The position numbers were made by a program, and so were the translations under genes. Of a stretch of DNA of 16,962 bases, positions 8,364 to 15,370 are shown piece by piece; the first letter of the stretch is position 1; each line of letters begins with the position of its first letter. Under the pieces are notes generated by a model, which was given only the letters and a program-made list of their open reading frames with translations, did no database searches and was not told where the DNA came from. The DNA comes from CALREA01 sp041674865 (GTDB lineage: Bacteria > Patescibacteriota > Gracilibacteria > UBA1369 > UBA12463), in contig JBAYUX010000029.1 in the NCBI GenBank assembly GCA_041674865.1, forward strand, positions 1-16,962, written 5' to 3'.

Positions 8364-8388
8364 GGGCCACATCACGAAATTCAAAGGC

Positions 8389-8416
8389 ATTATAATTTTC
8401 GCACGTTCTTTTGCAA
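8389..8416 (-). promoter_or_regulatory. HU promoter
   Basis: On the minus strand, -35 TTGCAA (8411-8416), a 16-bp spacer, and a consensus -10 TATAAT (8389-8394). Predicted start near 8382, giving an HU leader of about 83 nt. Confidence 0.7.
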
Positions 8417-8531
8417 GAGATTTTGTTTTATTTGCGCTGAAAACATGTTGTTGCGACATAATTACAAAAATATGTAAATCTGTTTTTGGCTTGTTTAAGC
8501 TGAAATCTTGAGGTGCCTTCCAGACAAAAAG

Positions 8532-8540
8532 TTATGCACA
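8532..8540 (+). promoter_or_regulatory. Single DnaA-box-like sequence
   Basis: TTATGCACA fits the DnaA box consensus TTATNCACA and ends two bases before the topA -35. A single match is expected by chance about once in two windows of this size, so only its position makes it worth noting. No box cluster or AT-rich unwinding region suggests an origin here. Confidence 0.25.
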
Positions 8541-8542
8541 AT

Positions 8543-8570
8543 TTGACACGCGGCGAATTCTGAATACAAT
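8543..8570 (+). promoter_or_regulatory. topA promoter, near-leaderless type
   Basis: Consensus -35 TTGACA (8543-8548), a 16-bp spacer, -10 TACAAT (8565-8570). The ATG follows ten bases after the -10, so the leader should be 0-4 nt. Beyond the HU promoter, the DnaA-like box and this promoter, the rest of the 281-bp HU-topA gap holds nothing recognisable. Confidence 0.75.
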
Positions 8571-8580
8571 CAGAAAGTAT

Positions 8581-11016
8581 ATGGGTAAAGATTTAGTCAT
8601 TGTCGAGTCTCCTACAAAAGCGAAAACTATCTCGCGTTTTTTGGGCGACAAGTACATCGTTCGTGCCTCAATGGGTCACGTGCGCGATCTTCCGAAATCA
8701 AAAATGGGAGTCGATATTGAGCATGATTTCGAACCTCAGTACCTGATTCCACAGGATAAGAAAAAAGTTATTGCCGAACTCAAGTCATTTATACAAAAAG
8801 ATACGAAACTTTGGATAGCGACTGATGAGGATCGAGAGGGAGAGGCAATTGGCTGGCACCTTCTCGAGGCACTTAAGGTTGATCCGAAGAAACATAAGAT
8901 TGAGCGAATTGTCTTTCATGAAATTACGGAAGGAGCTATTAAAAATGCCTTAGAGAACCCAAGAAAGATCGATCAACATCTTGTTAATGCTCAGCAGGCT
9001 CGACGTGTTCTCGACCGTTTAGTTGGTTACGAACTCTCTCCTTTATTATGGAAAAAGGTTCGATATGGTCTCTCGGCTGGACGTGTTCAGAGTGTCGCCG
9101 TTCGACTCATTGTTGATCGCGAACGAGAAATTCAAGCGTTTACTCCCGTTGAATATTGGAGCATTGTTGGAAATTTTGCCACAAAAGAGCATCAGCAGTT
9201 CTCTGCGGCCCTTACGAAAATTCACGGAAAAGAAGCGATTGTCAGCAACGAAGCTGATGCCATGTCTATATATAATAAGGTAAAAGACTCGCCATTTCAC
9301 GTTGCGAGTATCGATGAAAAAGATGTTCGTCGTTCGCCAGCTGCTCCATTTACGACTTCAACACTTCAACAGGAGGCTTCTCGCAAACTTGGTTTCTCGG
9401 TGAAGAAAACGATGATGATTGCTCAGCAATTGTACGAAGGTGTGAATATCGGTGGTCAACCTACAGCGCTTATTACTTACATGCGTACCGATTCGACGAA
9501 CTTGTCGCAAACGGCTTTGGATCAAGCAAAACACGTGATTGCTGATTTGTACGGAAAAGAATATTTGCTCAGCGAGCCGCGACGATTTAAATCGAAAAAA
9601 GGTGCGCAAGAGGCTCACGAGGCGATTCGTCCAGTTGATATGGCGATCGATCCGTCACAGGTTCGAGATGATTTGAATAAAGATCAGATTCGATTGTATG
9701 AACTTGTTTGGAAACGAACGGTTGCTTGTCAGATGGCAGAGGCCGTCTTGAAGCAAGTCGGTGCGGACATTACACCAGACCGTGCTCCTGAATATATTTT
9801 CCGTGCGACTGGTCAGACCGTTGTCTTTCCTGGATTTATGAAAGTATATATGGAAGGAAATGATCTCGAAGATGATGAACAAGAGTCAAAAGATGGCGAG
9901 AAGTTGATGCCAAAACTTTCTGCACACGAGGAAGTTGATCTCAAAAAACTTCTTCCTGATCAGCACTTTACCAAGCCACCTGCACGATATACGGAAGCGT
10001 CACTCGTGAAGAAACTTGAATCAGAGGGGATTGGTCGTCCGTCAACATATGCTCCGACGATTTCGACAATTATGGCTCGTGAGTATATTGAAAAAGAAGG
10101 AAAAGCCTTGAGACCAACTGATCTTGGAATGCTTGTCACGGATCTTCTTGTTGCACATTTCCCAGCGGTCATTGATTACAAATTTACGGCAGAAGTTGAA
10201 GAAGATTTGGATAAGATTGCTGATGGCGAGAAGGAGTGGGTACCTGTTATTCGTGCCTTCTATGAGCCATTTCATAAGCTTATTGTTCAGAAGGATACTG
10301 ACATTTCCAAGGACGATGTCGTCAAAGAAAGAATCCTCGGAGTTGATCCGAAGACGGGACTTGATGTTATTGTTTTGAGCGGACGATTCGGTCCATATGT
10401 TCAACTTGGACACCTTGAGAAAAAAGAAAAAGTTGAAGTAAAGAAGGTGAGTACAAAGGGTATGTCGAAGGAGCAGAAAGAGGCTTTGAAGGCGGAAAAA
10501 CTTGCTGAAAAAGAAGAGGCGAAGAAAAATAAATTACGAAGCGCATCACTTCCGAAAAATGTTTCTCGTGAAGTTGTGACACTCGACCAGGCGTTGAACT
10601 TATTGAGTTTTCCAAAAGAGCTCGGAGCAATTGATGGAGAAAATGTTATTTTGCTTCTCGGACGATTCGGTCCGTACTTCAAAATTGGCGAGAAGAAAAA
10701 TGTTTCCGTTCCGCCAGATGCCGATCCATTGACGATTGATTTTGAACAGGCGAAGGTGCTTATTGCTGATAGTGATCAGAAAAAGGCGACTGCCGGTGCA
10801 GCACTTCGAACGCTTGGAATTGATCCAGTAAGCGGTGGAGAGGTGAGCGTGAAGAGTGGACGATTCGGTCCATACGTTACTGATGGTAAGACAAATGCAT
10901 CTTTGTCGAAAAAATTTGATCCAGAAAGTATTACTCTCGAAGAGGCCGCAGAAGTTTTGGTAAAAAAACGCGAACGTGGTCCAAGTCGATGGGGCGGTCG
11001 TGGAAAAAAGAAGTAG
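8581..11016 (+). CDS. topA: DNA topoisomerase I (type IA)
   Basis: Relaxes negative supercoils by cutting one strand through a tyrosine-DNA intermediate; 811 residues. Seen: the Toprim domain starting LVIVESPTKAK with catalytic Glu9 and the acidic triad DEDRE (82-86); core motifs RRVLDRLVGYELSPLLW (141-157) and SAGRVQSVA (165-173); the active-site region ITYMRTDSTNLS with Tyr300; GAQEAHEAIRP (341-351); and EGIGRPSTYAPT (482-493). The C-terminus carries three topoisomerase C-terminal repeats, each with GRFGPY(V/F) (601-607, 694-700, 760-766), in place of zinc-ribbon domains: no CxxC pairs are present. A Lys/Glu-rich charged stretch (about 612-656), probably helical, separates the first two repeats. 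The basic end is SRWGGRGKKK. No Shine-Dalgarno is present; the promoter sits almost on the ATG. Stop is TAG. Divergent from HU, the other DNA-architecture gene here. Confidence 0.98.
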   Translation: MGKDLVIVESPTKAKTISRFLGDKYIVRASMGHVRDLPKSKMGVDIEHDFEPQYLIPQDKKKVIAELKSFIQKDTKLWIATDEDREGEAIGWHLLEALKVDPKKHKIERIVFHEITEGAIKNALENPRKIDQHLVNAQQARRVLDRLVGYELSPLLWKKVRYGLSAGRVQSVAVRLIVDREREIQAFTPVEYWSIVGNFATKEHQQFSAALTKIHGKEAIVSNEADAMSIYNKVKDSPFHVASIDEKDVRRSPAAPFTTSTLQQEASRKLGFSVKKTMMIAQQLYEGVNIGGQPTALITYMRTDSTNLSQTALDQAKHVIADLYGKEYLLSEPRRFKSKKGAQEAHEAIRPVDMAIDPSQVRDDLNKDQIRLYELVWKRTVACQMAEAVLKQVGADITPDRAPEYIFRATGQTVVFPGFMKVYMEGNDLEDDEQESKDGEKLMPKLSAHEEVDLKKLLPDQHFTKPPARYTEASLVKKLESEGIGRPSTYAPTISTIMAREYIEKEGKALRPTDLGMLVTDLLVAHFPAVIDYKFTAEVEEDLDKIADGEKEWVPVIRAFYEPFHKLIVQKDTDISKDDVVKERILGVDPKTGLDVIVLSGRFGPYVQLGHLEKKEKVEVKKVSTKGMSKEQKEALKAEKLAEKEEAKKNKLRSASLPKNVSREVVTLDQALNLLSFPKELGAIDGENVILLLGRFGPYFKIGEKKNVSVPPDADPLTIDFEQAKVLIADSDQKKATAGAALRTLGIDPVSGGEVSVKSGRFGPYVTDGKTNASLSKKFDPESITLEEAAEVLVKKRERGPSRWGGRGKKK

Positions 11017-11042
11017 CAGCGATCTCATATTTGTAAATGCAT

Positions 11043-11075
11043 ATCAGAAGTTACTGATTATATATTTTGTTGTTT
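11043..11075 (+). terminator. Weak candidate terminator after topA
   Basis: ATCAG (11043-11047) and CTGAT (11054-11058) form a 5-bp stem with a 6-base loop, followed by an A/T-rich tract TATATATTTTGTTGTTT. The stem is weak; the T-rich tract also overlaps the -35 of the next gene. Confidence 0.25.
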
Positions 11076-11098
11076 CCAAAGCAGCGTTAGAGTATAAT
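11070..11098 (+). promoter_or_regulatory. Promoter of the 769-aa surface protein gene, leaderless type
   Basis: -35 TTGTTT (11070-11075), a 17-bp spacer, and a consensus -10 TATAAT (11093-11098). Seven bases separate the -10 from the GTG start, so the transcript should begin at or within two bases of the start codon. Confidence 0.65.
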
Positions 11099-11105
11099 TG
11101 GCCAA

Positions 11106-13415
11106 GTGAATCACACCACCCCTCTCACTCATGGTGCTTTCTTCAAACGTAACTCTTGGCGAGTTGCGAGCATTTTTGTGATCGGATTATTCGCCGCTGT
11201 TTTATCTTTTGGTGGGGTTGATGTTGCGAGGGCTGCTGATCCATTTGATGGACTTCCTTGTGTATCTATTGCTGGGAATACCGCACAGCCTGCCTTTTTG
11301 GGCGATACTGTTCCGGTTAATTTTGGCTTGAAGAGTTTTGTTGATATCAATGGTTTTGCTACATCTTCTATTTATACCAATACGGGGGCTATGTATTTCG
11401 GTACATATGATGCAACTAAGCCTACTGTTAGTTTTTATAATACACAGATGACGCTTAATCCTTTAACAGGGGTTAAAACTTACAATCCTCCTCAAAAGCC
11501 TGTTTATTATGCTCCTGCTGGTAATATCGCTTGTGCGACCGTAGCAAAGGATTCTAATGGTAAAAATAGAGTTTATTTGCAGGGATGGACTTGGAATGAC
11601 AATCTTGGTTGGATAAGTTTGTACTGCCCTGGTTTTGGATCAGGTGCTAATAATTATAGTGGTAAAAATCGTGGTGTGAGCTGTGGATCCGTAAAGTATG
11701 GCGTAGAGATAGATCCTCTTACTGGTAATTTTTATGGTTATGCCTGGAGTAATGCTGGTTGGATACGAATAACATGTGATGCTTCTCCTGGTTATGGAGA
11801 TGCTATTTATTGCAATACGAGTCACCATGGGGTTACGCTTGATTTACCTACAAAGACGGTCAAAATTCCGGTTACTGATCCTGTTAATCCCGCTACACTA
11901 AATGCCTCAACTGCAACCTCTTGGGCTTGGACAGACGCTGCCCAGTGGATTTCTTTTGCTGGAATGAAAGTTCCCTTTGATACTGTTTGCGCTCTCGATC
12001 CTACCAAGTGTGACAGCGATGATGCTACATTCGTGACGTATGAAGGTGATGTTTTGGTGGCGAAGAAGATGGTTCCAAACCAGGAGGCTACGGTTTCGGT
12101 TACGATGAAAAATAGTGGTACTTTGACCTGGGTGCCAGGACCTCAGCCAGACAAGGGTCATTATATGCTTTTGCCTGATCCAGCTGCTGCTGTGTGGCAG
12201 GTACCTTCAGATCCAAACCCTGCTGTTCCAGGTCAACTCCAGATGATTACGAGTTCGATTGTTCCTGGAAAATCCAAGACGTTTACTTTCAAGATAAAGG
12301 CACCTGCCGTTAAGGGTACTTACAACTTTCAGTGGCAGATGAAAAAGGATAGTGCTCCTGGTCTTTTTGGTCAGAAAAGTGACTTAGTCCAGATCGTCGT
12401 CGACGATGCCGCAGTAAAGAAAGTTGGACCATTTGGAAATCCTGGGGAGTTTTTGACGGTAGTTCGTCCGCCTTGGTATCTCAATAGTAATGGTAATTCT
12501 AATGACATTACTGCTACTAGCGCTAACCCTGCCGTTAATCCTGTTACTCCAGCTCAGATTCGTAATTTGGTTTATCGCAACGTTCAGAAGTGGAAGAAGG
12601 TTGCATCAACGAGTTGTGGTCAGAGTGGTAGCCTGCTTCTCCAGAATGAGAATTCTAAAGATGAGGTTTATTACTGTAAAGGCGACGTAAATATTCTTCC
12701 TGGAAAGTGGGCGGGCAATAAAACGATCATCGTCGATGGAGGTAATGTGCATATTTTGGGTAGCCTCTATTCTACGAAGGGCCAGTTGGGAATTATTGCG
12801 TTGCGAAGTAAGCTTAGTGACCCTTCACAGGGAAATGTGTATGTCTACCCAGATGTCCGCGATCTTCGTGTTCAGATTTATGCCGATGGATCTGTGTATC
12901 CTGTTGTAACTAAACCTGGCACCGATACTGCCTTTGTGCAGAGTAACGGATCTCCAAGTGTCTCGGCTCTTGATTATAAAGTTGCTCCGGGCAACACACT
13001 CTTCGGACAGTTGTATATTCAGGGAATGATTATTTCAAACAATAGTGCTACTACAGGTGGCGATACAGGAGATGAACAGCTTAAGAGTTTGGGATATTTG
13101 AGATCGGTACCAACTGATCTCGATGGTGCACCTATTTCGTGGGACGAGTATTTTACGAATGTTTCTTTGGTAAAGGGTGGCACTTTTAATGTTACTGATG
13201 ACACGGAAGAGGTTTCCGCTTCAGTGAAGTATACAGGCTATCCCGTAAATGAAGAGAAGGGTAAGCGATCAAGCTCAATTTATAAGCTTGATCCTACCGA
13301 CGTGTCAGATCTTCCGAAACATTCAGTCTTTATTAACTACGAGCCACCAGCTCAAAATCTTCCAGGATTCGATGGTATCGTTGGCGGGGGAGTTAAACAG
13401 ACCGGTGGGCAATAG
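11106..13415 (+). CDS. Secreted surface protein with GWI-type tryptophan repeats and an FW (NBR1-like) domain
   Basis: A 769-residue exported protein of unknown function. Seen: a signal peptide (basic part with KR and R near 14-19, hydrophobic core about 20-36, ARA cut near residue 43). The N-terminal half has three related repeats: GWTWNDNLGWISLYC (160-174), GYAWSNAGWIRITC (211-224) and SWAWTDAAQWISF (272-284), of a type common in Patescibacteria surface proteins, plus several paired cysteines. Residues about 320-432 match the FW domain of NBR1-like proteins: KNSGTLTW, a middle Trp, VPGKSKTFTFKIKAPAVKGTY, FQW, LFGQ. The C-terminal part (about 485-760) is beta-rich with short GDVNI/GNVHI/GQLYI strands suggesting a beta-solenoid; I do not recognise its family. 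There is no C-terminal anchor, so it is secreted or held by partners. GTG is chosen as start because it opens the signal peptide. Codons are T-rich compared with topA. Stop is TAG. Probably an adhesin or envelope structure protein. Confidence 0.9.
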   Translation: MNHTTPLTHGAFFKRNSWRVASIFVIGLFAAVLSFGGVDVARAADPFDGLPCVSIAGNTAQPAFLGDTVPVNFGLKSFVDINGFATSSIYTNTGAMYFGTYDATKPTVSFYNTQMTLNPLTGVKTYNPPQKPVYYAPAGNIACATVAKDSNGKNRVYLQGWTWNDNLGWISLYCPGFGSGANNYSGKNRGVSCGSVKYGVEIDPLTGNFYGYAWSNAGWIRITCDASPGYGDAIYCNTSHHGVTLDLPTKTVKIPVTDPVNPATLNASTATSWAWTDAAQWISFAGMKVPFDTVCALDPTKCDSDDATFVTYEGDVLVAKKMVPNQEATVSVTMKNSGTLTWVPGPQPDKGHYMLLPDPAAAVWQVPSDPNPAVPGQLQMITSSIVPGKSKTFTFKIKAPAVKGTYNFQWQMKKDSAPGLFGQKSDLVQIVVDDAAVKKVGPFGNPGEFLTVVRPPWYLNSNGNSNDITATSANPAVNPVTPAQIRNLVYRNVQKWKKVASTSCGQSGSLLLQNENSKDEVYYCKGDVNILPGKWAGNKTIIVDGGNVHILGSLYSTKGQLGIIALRSKLSDPSQGNVYVYPDVRDLRVQIYADGSVYPVVTKPGTDTAFVQSNGSPSVSALDYKVAPGNTLFGQLYIQGMIISNNSATTGGDTGDEQLKSLGYLRSVPTDLDGAPISWDEYFTNVSLVKGGTFNVTDDTEEVSASVKYTGYPVNEEKGKRSSSIYKLDPTDVSDLPKHSVFINYEPPAQNLPGFDGIVGGGVKQTGGQ

Positions 13416-13421
13416 AAACAG

Positions 13422-13442
13422 TCTTTTAGCGTACGTAAAAGA
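13422..13442. terminator. Hairpin between convergent genes
   Basis: TCTTTTA (13422-13428) and TAAAAGA (13436-13442) form a 7-bp A/T-rich stem around GCGTACG, just after the stop of the 769-aa gene and facing the convergent 605-aa gene. Neither side has a proper T-run, so termination is only a guess. The remaining bases of this 80-bp gap show nothing else. Confidence 0.3.
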
Positions 13443-13495
13443 GATGTGATGATCTACACCACAAACTTTGCGAATAAGAAGTTTCTTTGAAGAAC

Positions 13496-15313
13496 CTATT
13501 CTATTGGTTCATCTTTTCCAGTGAGTTCCTTGCGACGTAATCGGATGGCGGCTAGAAGAGCGGCACCAACGATAAGTGGAGTCGTATCACGAACACCGTT
13601 TGTACTTACCGGACTCGTAGAACATCCTTCTGGTGGTTTTGCTCCAGGTTTTGCCGGTGGTTGAGAGGTGATTTCTGGACCATTGATATTGTTAGCATCT
13701 GGGCCTCCCTGTGGCTTAGAGCCGTCTGTTCCTTGCTGTGCTGAGTCTATAGCGGTACCGCCTGCATCTGCTGCATTTGCGTCTGTTCCTGCGTCAGGCT
13801 TATCTCCAGCATCAGGAGTGCTTCCTGCATCTTTCTCTGCTGTTTCTGCTCCATTGTCCGGAGGAGTTTCAGTATCGGTTGATCCTGCGTCAGGCTTATC
13901 TCCAGTATCAGGAGTGCTTCCTGCATCCGGCTTGTTGCCTGTGTCTGTACCAGCATCTGCGCCAGGTTGTACTACGACGGCTTCCGCGTTCTGTACGAAG
14001 TCAGAGATGCCATCTTTGTTTGTGTCTCTCATTGGGGAGAGAATAGGATTTCCTCCTGAATACTTACTCTCTGTTAATGCTCCAGCGGCATTTGGTGTTG
14101 CTACGGTATGTGGCATCGTGAACTCCTCGATTTTTAAAGGGGATTCACTTGTAATTTTGAGAATAGTAAATGTGTTGATTCCAATTCCGAAGAATGTTTT
14201 TGGGCTATCTGCGATCTGCACAAAACCCATGTCTGTATCAATATCGAGATTCTTTGCAAGTGACACAACTTCACCTGTCTTGCTCTTTACCTTTGCGCAG
14301 CCATCTGTGTCATACGAGAAGAGATAATTTCCGTTGTCGAAGGTTGTTACATGACTATCCGGAACGGTCTCTACTGTTGTTAATTTCTCATCAACCACAA
14401 GTGTGTCAAGGCTTTGTAATTTTGCATTTGCCTCTCCATTTTTACCTGCGAAAACTGGATGAAGTTCATTCTTAGCCCAACCGGATACGCTATTTTTCCC
14501 CATGCTTTTTACATTTATTTTCCCCCATACTCCATTCATATTTTTACTTGATACTACAACAATCCCATCCGAGCTCGTTGATACTAGTACGTCTTTAAAT
14601 ACACGGTGATGATTTGTTGTTTTGAAATCAGCATCATTGTTCATGTCAGTTATGGCGACCAATTTCAAGTCCACAATATGGCCCTTATCGTCTCTTATCG
14701 GTTGGTATGTTCGAATTAAATACGTTGGCTCTTTATCGTGTTCGCTAATTCCAATGATTTGATCTTCGCTTGGTACTGCGCCTTCGGATAATTGGAACCT
14801 ATCATTTTCATCATATATTCCAAACTTAGCTCCCGATCCGTCTGTTGTTGCATCCTGAATATTCGTACCGTCAAAAATTTTATCTGACTTGGTTTGCGGT
14901 TTGGTGAATGTTTTATCAATGTAGTTTACGTGAATCCCTGGGCCACTGTTTGGTCCATATCCCTGTGCCGGTTGGTGCGCGATGAGGTTGTTGCCTGATG
15001 TCATATGATCATAACCGATCTTTGCGGCTTCTGATTGATCAATTGATTTACTGGTTATGATTTGTGAACTTAATTTTGCTGCTCCTGGATTTTTTGGATC
15101 CCAGTCGAGGTCAACACGTTCTGCGAGCATTCCTCCTCCACCATTTCCAACACCTGTTGCCATGGCAACTCCTTTCACGATGTCGGCCTGTACATCTTGA
15201 ACACTTCCGGAAATTGCTCCTAATACGACGGCACTTCGAAGAGCTAACTTGGCAATTTTTTGCCCAGCTCCTTCTAATCCAGATCTTATTTTGCTTCCAA
15301 TATTGTTATTCAT
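13496..15313 (-). CDS. Secreted wall- or membrane-anchored protein with Asp-Ala-Gly repeats and a sorting-type C-terminus
   Basis: A 605-residue protein with no family I recognise. Seen: an N-terminal basic and hydrophobic stretch (about 10-43, SGSVQDVQA) that may be a signal peptide; a globular beta-rich region (about 60-425) with many FDNGNYLFSYDTDG-like turns, perhaps propeller-like; a calcium-loop motif DTNKDGISD (430-438), as in thrombospondin type 3 repeats; and a low-complexity linker (about 450-560) rich in Asp, Ala, Gly, Pro and Thr with PDAG/TPD units. The end reads GCS (563-565), about 13 polar residues, a hydrophobic stretch (about 579-590), RLRRK, then a short acidic tail. That tripartite end resembles MYXO-CTERM or sortase sorting signals, but there is no LPxTG. 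It has its own promoter; the start has no Shine-Dalgarno and overlaps a palindrome. Stop is TAG. Export and anchoring are inferred; the enzyme that would process it is not in this window. Confidence 0.88.
   Translation of the reverse strand: MNNNIGSKIRSGLEGAGQKIAKLALRSAVVLGAISGSVQDVQADIVKGVAMATGVGNGGGGMLAERVDLDWDPKNPGAAKLSSQIITSKSIDQSEAAKIGYDHMTSGNNLIAHQPAQGYGPNSGPGIHVNYIDKTFTKPQTKSDKIFDGTNIQDATTDGSGAKFGIYDENDRFQLSEGAVPSEDQIIGISEHDKEPTYLIRTYQPIRDDKGHIVDLKLVAITDMNNDADFKTTNHHRVFKDVLVSTSSDGIVVVSSKNMNGVWGKINVKSMGKNSVSGWAKNELHPVFAGKNGEANAKLQSLDTLVVDEKLTTVETVPDSHVTTFDNGNYLFSYDTDGCAKVKSKTGEVVSLAKNLDIDTDMGFVQIADSPKTFFGIGINTFTILKITSESPLKIEEFTMPHTVATPNAAGALTESKYSGGNPILSPMRDTNKDGISDFVQNAEAVVVQPGADAGTDTGNKPDAGSTPDTGDKPDAGSTDTETPPDNGAETAEKDAGSTPDAGDKPDAGTDANAADAGGTAIDSAQQGTDGSKPQGGPDANNINGPEITSQPPAKPGAKPPEGCSTSPVSTNGVRDTTPLIVGAALLAAIRLRRKELTGKDEPIE
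13787..13927 (-). repeat. 45-bp direct repeats in the Asp-Ala-Gly linker
   Basis: Two 45-bp copies, 13787-13831 and 13883-13927, differ at a single base and are offset by 96 bp (32 codons), in frame. They encode the GSTPD(A/T)GDKPDAG unit. Such near-identical DNA points to recent duplication and could let the linker change length. Confidence 0.85.
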
Positions 15314-15326
15314 AAGTTATAACTTA
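15313..15326. promoter_or_regulatory. Palindrome over the start of the 605-aa gene
   Basis: TAAGTTATAACTTA is a perfect 14-bp palindrome abutting the start codon of the minus-strand gene. It lies within the predicted leader, between the promoter and the ATG. It could be an operator or a leader hairpin, or chance in A/T-rich DNA. Confidence 0.35.
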
Positions 15327-15339
15327 AGAATAGGTTATG

Positions 15340-15368
15340 ATTATACGATTGTTTTAATGCTTCTGCAA
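15340..15368 (-). promoter_or_regulatory. Promoter of the 605-aa surface protein gene
   Basis: On the minus strand, -35 TTGCAG (15363-15368), a 17-bp spacer, and consensus -10 TATAAT (15340-15345). Predicted start near 15333, leader about 20 nt. The -35 begins two bases after the stop codon of the upstream pilin-like gene, so this gene can be expressed separately. Confidence 0.7.
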
Positions 15369-15370
15369 GT

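Noticed and set aside
8373..8459. Upstream part of a 64-codon minus-strand frame overlapping the HU start
   Set aside because: Its first ATG lies upstream of the HU promoter, so the 64-codon form would not be on that mRNA; only the inner 35-codon part is kept as a finding.
8532..8540. Replication origin at the DnaA-like box
   Set aside because: Only one box, no AT-rich unwinding tract, no dnaA or dnaN next to it.
10381..10871. GGACGATTCGGTCC three times as a regulatory or recombination site
   Set aside because: Each copy encodes the same GRFGP residues of a topA repeat in frame, so protein conservation and codon bias explain it.
10600..11028. Open frame of 142 codons on the minus strand over the end of topA
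   Set aside because: Antisense to the three topA C-terminal repeats; composition is a by-product of their codons.
13496..13640. Canonical LPxTG sortase signal in the 605-aa protein
   Set aside because: There is no LPxTG; the nearest string is VSTNG, so only a variant or a different system could apply.
13668..14327. Open frame of 219 codons on the plus strand, rich in Ala, Ser, Pro and Val
   Set aside because: It lies antisense to the Asp-Ala-Gly linker of the 605-aa gene; its composition is the mirror of that repeat, and it has no promoter or start signal.
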